A DNA stretch of 64,000 nt, taken from NCBI GenBank assembly GCA_032622095.1, contig CP136068.1, forward strand, positions 7,727,314-7,791,313. The letters run 5' to 3'. Below the pieces are notes generated by a model, which saw nothing but the letters and a program-made list of their open reading frames with translations, made no database searches and was not told the origin of the DNA. Positions 58,011-64,000 of this stretch are shown one piece after another. Within the stretch, counting starts at the first letter, position 1. Every line of letters starts with the position of its first letter. Source of the stretch: Siphonodentalium dalli. Taxonomy: Eukaryota; Mollusca; Scaphopoda; Gadilida; Siphonodentaliidae. A program made the position numbers and the translations under genes.

Positions 58011-60146
58011 AAATTATAACCAACAACGAAGGCCGCCCATCCCTTTAAGGAGAGTGTCTGTTCACGAGAATTCAGGTATGTGTGGCATGCTTAATCGTTT
58101 CTGAGGGAACGCTATTCATAACATAAATTATAACCAACAACGAAGGCCGCCCATCCCTTTAAGGAGAGTGTCTGTTCACGAGAATTCAGGTATGTGTGGC
58201 ATGCTTAATCGTTTCTGAGGGAACGCTATTCATAACATAAATTATAACCAACAACGAAGGCCGCCCATCCCTTTAAGGAGAGTGTCTGTTCACGAGAATT
58301 CAGGTATGTGTGGCATGCTTAATCGTTTCTGAGTGAACGCTATTCATAACATAAATTATAACCAACAACGAAGGCCGCCCATCCCTTTAAGGAGTGTCTG
58401 TTCACGAGAATTGAGGTATGTGTGGCATGCTTAATCGTTTCTGAGGGAACGCTATTCATAACATAAATTATAACCAACAACGAAGGCCGCCCATCCCTTT
58501 AAGGAGTGTCTGTTCACGAGAATTGAGGTATGTGTGGCATGCTTAATCGTTTCTGAGGGAACGCTATTCATAACATAAATTATAACCAACAACGAAGGCC
58601 GCCCATCCCTTTAAGGAGTGTCTATTCACGAGAATTGAGGTATGTGTGGCATGCTTAATCGTTTCTGAGGGAACGCTATTCATAACATAAATTATAACCA
58701 ACAACGAAGGCCGCCCATCCCTTTAAGGAGTGTCTGTTCACGAGAATTGAGGTATGTGTGGCATGCTTAATCGTTTCTGAGGGAACGCTATTCATAACAT
58801 AAATTATAACCAACAACGAAGGCCGCCCATCCCTTTAAGGAGTGTCTGGTCACGAGAATTCATTTATGTGTGGCATGCTTAATCGTTTCTGAGGGAACGC
58901 TATTCATAACATAAATTATAACCAACAACGAAGGCCGCCCATCCCTTTAAGGAGTGTCTGGTCACGAGAATTCATTTATGTGTGGCATGCTTAATCGTTT
59001 CTGAGGGAACGCTATTCATAACATAAATTATAACCAACAACGAAGGCCGCCCATCCCTTTAAGGAGTGTCTGGTCACGAGAATTCATTTATGTGTGGCAT
59101 GCTTAATCGTTTCTGAGGGAACGCTATTCATAACATAAATTATAACCAACAACGAAGGCCGCCCATCCCTTTAAGGAGTGTCTATTCACGAGAATTGAGG
59201 TATGTGTGGCATGCTTAATCGTTTCTGAGGGAACGCTATTCATAACATAAATTATAACCAACAACGAAGGCCGCCCATCCCTTTAAGGAGTGTCTGTTCA
59301 CGAGAATTGAGGTATGTGTGGCATGCTTAATCGTTTCTGAGGGAACGCTATTCATAACATAAATTATAACCAACAACGAAGGCCGCCCATCCCTTTAAGG
59401 AGTGTCTGGTCACGAGAATTCATTTATGTGTGGCATGCTTAATCGTTTCTGAGGGAACGCTATTCATAACATAAATTATAACCAACAACGAAGGCCGCCC
59501 ATCCCTTTAAGGAGTGTCTGGTCACGAGAATTCATTTATGTGTGGCATGCTTAATCGTTTCTGAGGGAACGCTATTCATAACATAAATTATAACCAACAA
59601 CGAAGGCCGCCCATCCCTTTAAGGAGTGTCTGGTCACGAGAATTCATTTATGTGTGGCATGCTTAATCGTTTCTGAGGGAACGCTATTCATAACATAAAT
59701 TATAACCAACAACAAAGGCCGCCCATCCCTTTAAGGAGTGTCTGGTCACGAGAATTCATTTATGTGTGGCATGCTTAATCGTTTCTGAGGGAACGCTATT
59801 CATAACATAAATTATAACCAACAACGAAGGCCGCCCATCCCTTTAAGGAGTGTCTGGTCACGAGAATTCATTTATGTGTGGCATGCTTAATCGTTTCTGA
59901 GGGAACGCTATTCATAACATAAATTATAACCAACAACGAAGGCCGCCCATCCCTTTAAGGAGTGTCTGGTCACGAGAATTCATTTATGTGTGGCATGCTT
60001 AATCGTTTCTGAGGGAACGCTATTCATAACATAAATTATAACCAACAACGAAGGCCGCCCATCCCTTTAAGGAGAGTGTCTGGTCACGAGAATTCATTTA
60101 TGTGTGGCATGCTTAATCGTTTCTGAGGGAACGCTATTCATAACAT
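58011..60146. repeat. 112/114-bp satellite, 19 copies, higher-order structure
   Basis: Units begin AAATTATAACCAACAACGAA and contain GGCCGCCCATCCCTTTAAGG, GTGGCATGCTTAATCGTTTC and GGGAACGCTATTCATAACAT. The first three copies and the last carry GGAGAGTGTCT (114-bp units); the rest carry GGAGTGTCT (112 bp). A diagnostic triplet reads CTGTTC, CTATTC or CTGGTC, coupled with CAGG, GAGG or ATTT downstream. Copies 6-10 and 11-15 have the same order (ATT, GTT, GGT, GGT, GGT), a five-unit repeat of 560 bp. One SNP (CAAAGG) marks copy 16. Unit length is not a multiple of three. Confidence 0.95.
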
Positions 60147-60275
60147 TGGGTAAAGCTCTATGCTGTTATAAATCGTTCCATTGATCAATAATAAATAAAA
60201 TTTCCAGTTAGTATTATCTATTTAATGTAACACTCAATATGGTATATCATGTATATATAGCAATATAATTTATCT

Positions 60276-60677
60276 GTTAACCCTTTACCCAACAGAACGG
60301 CCCTGTGCCAATGCATTCTCTTATATATGCGAGTCGACCATAGGTCGCCTCGCATATATAAGAGAATGCATTGGCTTAACACATTAAAAATTATAAAATT
60401 GTTAAAGAATGTAAGAAAAAATGGTAAAAAGTGTTAAAAAAAGATTTTGTTTAGGCCAATGCATTCTCTTATATATGCGAGGCGACTTATGGTCGACTCG
60501 CATATATAAGAGAATGCATTGGCACAGGGCATAACTGTAACTATCACAATGTGGTCAAGGAGCCGGTTCCAATGATATCCATATTTGTATGGTTCTATTG
60601 AGAGAGACCGAAGATATTTTAGGCTGTTGAAGCTTTATTTGGCCGGTTTTGGCCGGTTTGTTGGGTAAAGGGTTAAC
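60276..60677. mobile_element. Nested fold-back element with 75-bp self-complementary arms
   Basis: Outer inverted ends are GTTAACCCTTTACCCAAC and GTTGGGTAAAGGGTTAAC. Inside, 60,301-60,375 and 60,455-60,529 are 75-bp inverted copies with one mismatch, starting CCCTGTGCCAATGCATTCTC. Each arm is itself a palindrome (TTATATATGCGAGTCGACC answered by CGCATATATAAGAGAATGCA). There is no coding sequence. Confidence 0.9.
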
Positions 60678-61820
60678 ATGGTAAGCTTGATATGTTTGAT
60701 TGCACATAAGAGGCATTGTAGCAATGGTCTGTTTGACATGGGTCACTATTAATATGTAAATGACGAATGTTAAAGAAAACAATATTCTCGTTTGTTTATA
60801 ACATGCACATGTAAAACTAAATAGATTTTTCATTATTAAAAACTCTCCAATATTGAGGTTTCGCATATTTAAACCATTGTTATGTACACATTACTGTTAC
60901 CATGGCATTACTGATCGAAGCACAATAGATACCAAAGTTTAATACAAAAAATGGATGGTAAACCTGGGTAAACAGTGGAAAAGGTCAAAGTATTGAACAA
61001 TATTCTGAAAATCATGTTTAGACTGAAATATTTGAAATACTACGCAATTAGCGATTTTTGTTGAGAAATCACTGTAACAGTTTTGTTTACAAAACAATGT
61101 TTTGACAAAATCCTTTTGTTATTGGAGAGGTATCAATAATTAATATCAAAACAATGTATTTCTCTCCATCTTGTTCATGGTGGGGGGTGTTTTTATACCG
61201 ACTTTTTTTATTTTCGCAATTGCACAATTACCCACTGTGAATGCCTTGGGTCCCTTTAAATATTTAGAGAAAATTAAAAGCGATAAGGTGTTAGAAGGCA
61301 AGCAGACATCGCAGCATCGTCTTTGCATAGTAATGTATTATTACTTTGAAATGTATTATTATGTTTCGATTTCATCAAGCCTTGGTCAAAAACAGAGTAA
61401 ACTCAGTTAACTCTCAGTAATCATGGACATGATTGTAGCTATATGACCCAAAGTCGGTTTTTGTCCATTTCAAAGTTCATATGATGCTGAACATCTATAC
61501 CTCAAAGTAGAGTTTCTGTAGATAATGACATCAATACACTATGAAAATATACTATTTGGGACATTATGGCAACCTATTTAAAAAACAAAAACAAACGAAA
61601 ACTGCAAAAGTTCAAATCTCATGACAAAGGTTACATTTTATCATAGAAGACATTCAAAATACAGACAATGTTGATTATGATCCGATACGGGGGAGCTGCA
61701 TATCAGGAAAGGTAACTCTAAAATACAGACAATGTTAATTATGATATGATACGGGCGCTGCACATTGCCTCTTTAACATCAGCAGCAATGGCTCTACTAA
61801 ACTCGCACAACATTATTTTC
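60678..61820. other. No gene supported
   Basis: Overlapping frames at 61,146-61,410 on both strands (one with a hydrophobic start, VFIPTFFIFAIAQLPTVNA) have no recognisable family. ATACAGACAATGTTRATTATGA is duplicated at 61,660 and 61,721. Confidence 0.4.
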
Positions 61821-61825
61821 TTGGT

Positions 61826-62055
61826 CTTAACCCTTCCATGATTGGAGCTTCCTGAAATTTTGCGAAAACCCTGTGCAAATGAATTATCTTATATATGCGA
61901 GTCTACCATAGGGAGCCTTGCATATATAAAGATATTAGACTAACAATATTTACCTTATCCTTGTAAGCCAGTGCATTCTCTTATTTTTAAAACTTTGCAC
62001 TGGCACAGGATCTTCAATGTGGCACCAGCGCAGCTCCAGGCACGAAAGGGTTAAT
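61826..62055. mobile_element. Diverged relative of the 60.3-kb fold-back element
   Basis: TTAACCCTTCCATG at the left and the inverse CACGAAAGGGTTAA at the right frame a decayed inner hairpin: CCCTGTGCAAATGAATTATC with TTATATATGCGAGTCTACCA, and later TTTGCACTGGCACAGG. Same architecture with many more mismatches, so an older insertion. Confidence 0.75.
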
Positions 62056-62837
62056 TAACAAAAGAAACATTACTTGTAACACTTTACATAAATTAAAAGG
62101 GGAAGGAAACTATCGCATAACGAAAAGGAATGTGCATTCATGTGGAAAGTTTCAGCATAAATCTCCACACAAGCTCTGAGATATGGCATCTCAAACCAAC
62201 CCACGCAAGCAATTACGCGAGTATCTTGACGCTGCAATTGTGGAGGAAATATTATCTCCCTTTATAGTTTGTGACGTCATGCCTCACTTGGTGTGGTCTG
62301 TTTTTAGATATGAAAATAAATAAAACAGCAGATTGAATGTTTGCTGTGCACAATAAATTATTATCTGTTGTGAATAAGTTATAGTTTAATTCGCGAAAGA
62401 TTGTTTAGTTCACATAATTGCACATATAGAAGTTGTGTGAGTTTGGCCAAGATTGTCACATTCAAATGTTATGCGACCATTAACTCTTTCGCTGCCACCC
62501 GCCACCACAGACGTACCCCCCAGTGCCACGCATCCTGTACATATATCCATGTATTTCAGGTATAAAAGGGTAATACATTATATCTCAAGCAGTTTCTAAT
62601 ATAATTAGTTGAAACTTCACATGTATATAGACATAGGTATACCCTGTCGAATGCCGCCGTGGACACGCCCACCAAGGTCACGTTACATTGGTGGCCATCT
62701 TGGATTAGTGGCTATTTGCCGGTATATGTACAGTTTGTGTGGGTATGAATGGGTGTGTTGTTTGTTTTCTAATTTTCAACCCAATTATACGATGTCCAAC
62801 AGTAAGGTACACGGGAGTAACCTATATGAACCCACTT
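62056..62837. other. No gene seen
   Basis: No coding or repeat structure except scattered short words; an 80-codon plus-strand frame at 62,609 leads directly into the tandem repeat and is not supported. Confidence 0.45.
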
Positions 62838-63550
62838 TGGACATAAAATAGGTCACGTGACCTTGGTGTCCATCTTGGATTTATGCAAGTTGCCACCTAT
62901 TTGTAGCAAAATGGGATACAATGGCGCACTTTGTTGAGTTCGTGCTTTTGTTGCTTGAATATTCCCTGATAGGTACAATTCCAAATATAGATATATATAT
63001 ATATAACCATACCCATATGTATATATACCTGCAGGGGGACATATGACCCTGCTCCGCCCCTTATAAGTCACGTCATCTTGACGGCCATCTTGAATTTCAG
63101 GAAAATTGGGTTTTACGATGATTTATGTGAATTACATGTATATGGGTCACGCGGGCGTACGCATGGTCAACTCACCAGCATAATTAATTTAGTTGCCTGT
63201 TATCACCACTGGAAAACCATACACTTTGGACATAAAATAGGTCACGTGACCTTTGGTGTCCATCTTGGATTTATGCAAGTTGCCACCTATTTGTAGCAAA
63301 ATGGGATACAATGGCGCACTTTGTTGAGTTCATGCTTTTGTTGCTCGAATATTCCCTGATAGGTACAATTCCAAATATAGATATATATATATAACCATAC
63401 CCATATGTATATATACCTGCAGGGGGACATATGACCCTGCTCCGCCCCTTATAAGTCACGTCATCTTGACCGCCATCTTGAATTTCAGGAATGGTCAACT
63501 CACCAGCATAATTAATTTAGTTGCCTGTTATCACCACTGGAAAACGATAC
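62838..63550. repeat. 389-bp tandem duplication plus a partial third segment
   Basis: GGACATAAAATAGGTCACGT through GCCATCTTGAATTTCAGG recurs at 62,839 and 63,228 with few changes. The segment GGTCAACTCACCAGCATAAT to CACTGGAAAACSATAC is also duplicated (63,163 and 63,492). The second copy lacks about 65 bp between the two blocks. Mirror-image minus-strand frames in both copies are by-products. Confidence 0.92.
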
Positions 63551-63591
63551 AATAGACAAGGGTTGTTCAAAACCAGTAAAGGTGCATTATA

Positions 63592-64000
63592 AATAATAGG
63601 TATAAGTATATTATGCGCAGCAGACACCCCTCGATCATTAGAGTATAGAGGTTAGTTACCCACCCACCTCCCCATCCCGCCACCCATAGTATCTTATGTG
63701 CTGCAGGCGCCCCTATAGAGGCTACTGCCACATAAATAATAGGTATAAGTATCTTATGCGACGCATGCGCCCCTCGATCATTAGAGTATAGAGGTTAGTA
63801 ACCCACCCACCTCCCCATCCCGCCACCCATAGTATCTTATGCGCCGCAGGTGCCCCATAGAGGCTACTGCCCACATACTTAATAGGTATAAGTACATGTA
63901 TCTTATGCGCCGCAGGCGCCCCTCGATCATTAGAGTATAGAGGTTAGTTACCCACCCACCACCCATAATATCTTATGCGCCGCAGGCGCCCCTATAGAGG
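63592..64000. repeat. ~144-bp tandem repeat running off the window
   Basis: Units contain AATAATAGGTATAAGTATCT, TATGCGCCGCAGGCGCCCCT, CGATCATTAGAGTATAGAGG and CACCCACCTCCCCATCCCGC. Anchors lie at about 63,592, 63,735 and 63,879; the array continues past position 64,000. Confidence 0.92.

Noticed and set aside
58011-60146. CRISPR array or coding repeat
   Set aside because: There are no variable spacers, and the unit length of 112 bp is not a multiple of three and shows no open frame through the array; it is a satellite.

Overview
The window looks like nuclear DNA of a marine invertebrate, most likely a mollusc. It is AT-rich and intron-rich, has no operons, rRNA or convincing tRNA genes, and is packed with decayed LINEs, a tRNA-derived SINE, fold-back/MITE-like elements and tandem repeats. 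Some tandem cores (about 140 bp, ending in GGACGG tracts and a TCAGGTGARCTAAAAA-like tail) resemble repeats I know from molluscan genomes. The phylum is an inference; nothing here fixes the species.

The left 25 kb holds the only gene I can defend: a minus-strand immunoglobulin-superfamily gene. Six exons (D1 to D6 in transcript order: 23,644-24,021; 19,499-19,804; 16,759-17,013; 12,859-13,137; 8,825-9,112; 4,167-4,454) each encode one Ig-like domain. Each is bounded by a CAG acceptor and a GTAAGT-, GTATGT- or GTGAGT-type donor, and all are symmetric phase 1-1. D1 is V-like and has two decayed tandem copies just upstream. D2 to D6 are C2/I-like. The signal-peptide exon and the membrane or 3' part were not found; the 3' part should lie beyond position 1. 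The introns carry tandem repeats, MITEs and a LINE tail.

From 25 to 44 kb there is a mosaic of mobile DNA: a 1.2-kb TIR element, LINE tails, a putative solo LTR with a TATA promoter, a gypsy-type gag remnant, and a 5'-truncated minus-strand LINE (34,921-39,339) flanked by 141-bp direct repeats and itself hit by a later 660-bp insertion. Two more LINE scraps lie at 40.5 and 41.8-42.2 kb. Three weak coding candidates (21.6, 32.3 and 32.7 kb) are listed with low confidence.

From 44 to 64 kb I see no gene. The interval contains a ~140-bp tandem core, a 2-kb giant palindrome made of ~170-bp units separated by long G or C runs, hairpin MITE arrays, clusters of a GCGCTTAAGCGC palindrome, a tRNA-SINE with a 7-bp target duplication, a 19-copy 112/114-bp satellite with higher-order structure, nested fold-back elements and tandem duplications running off the right end.
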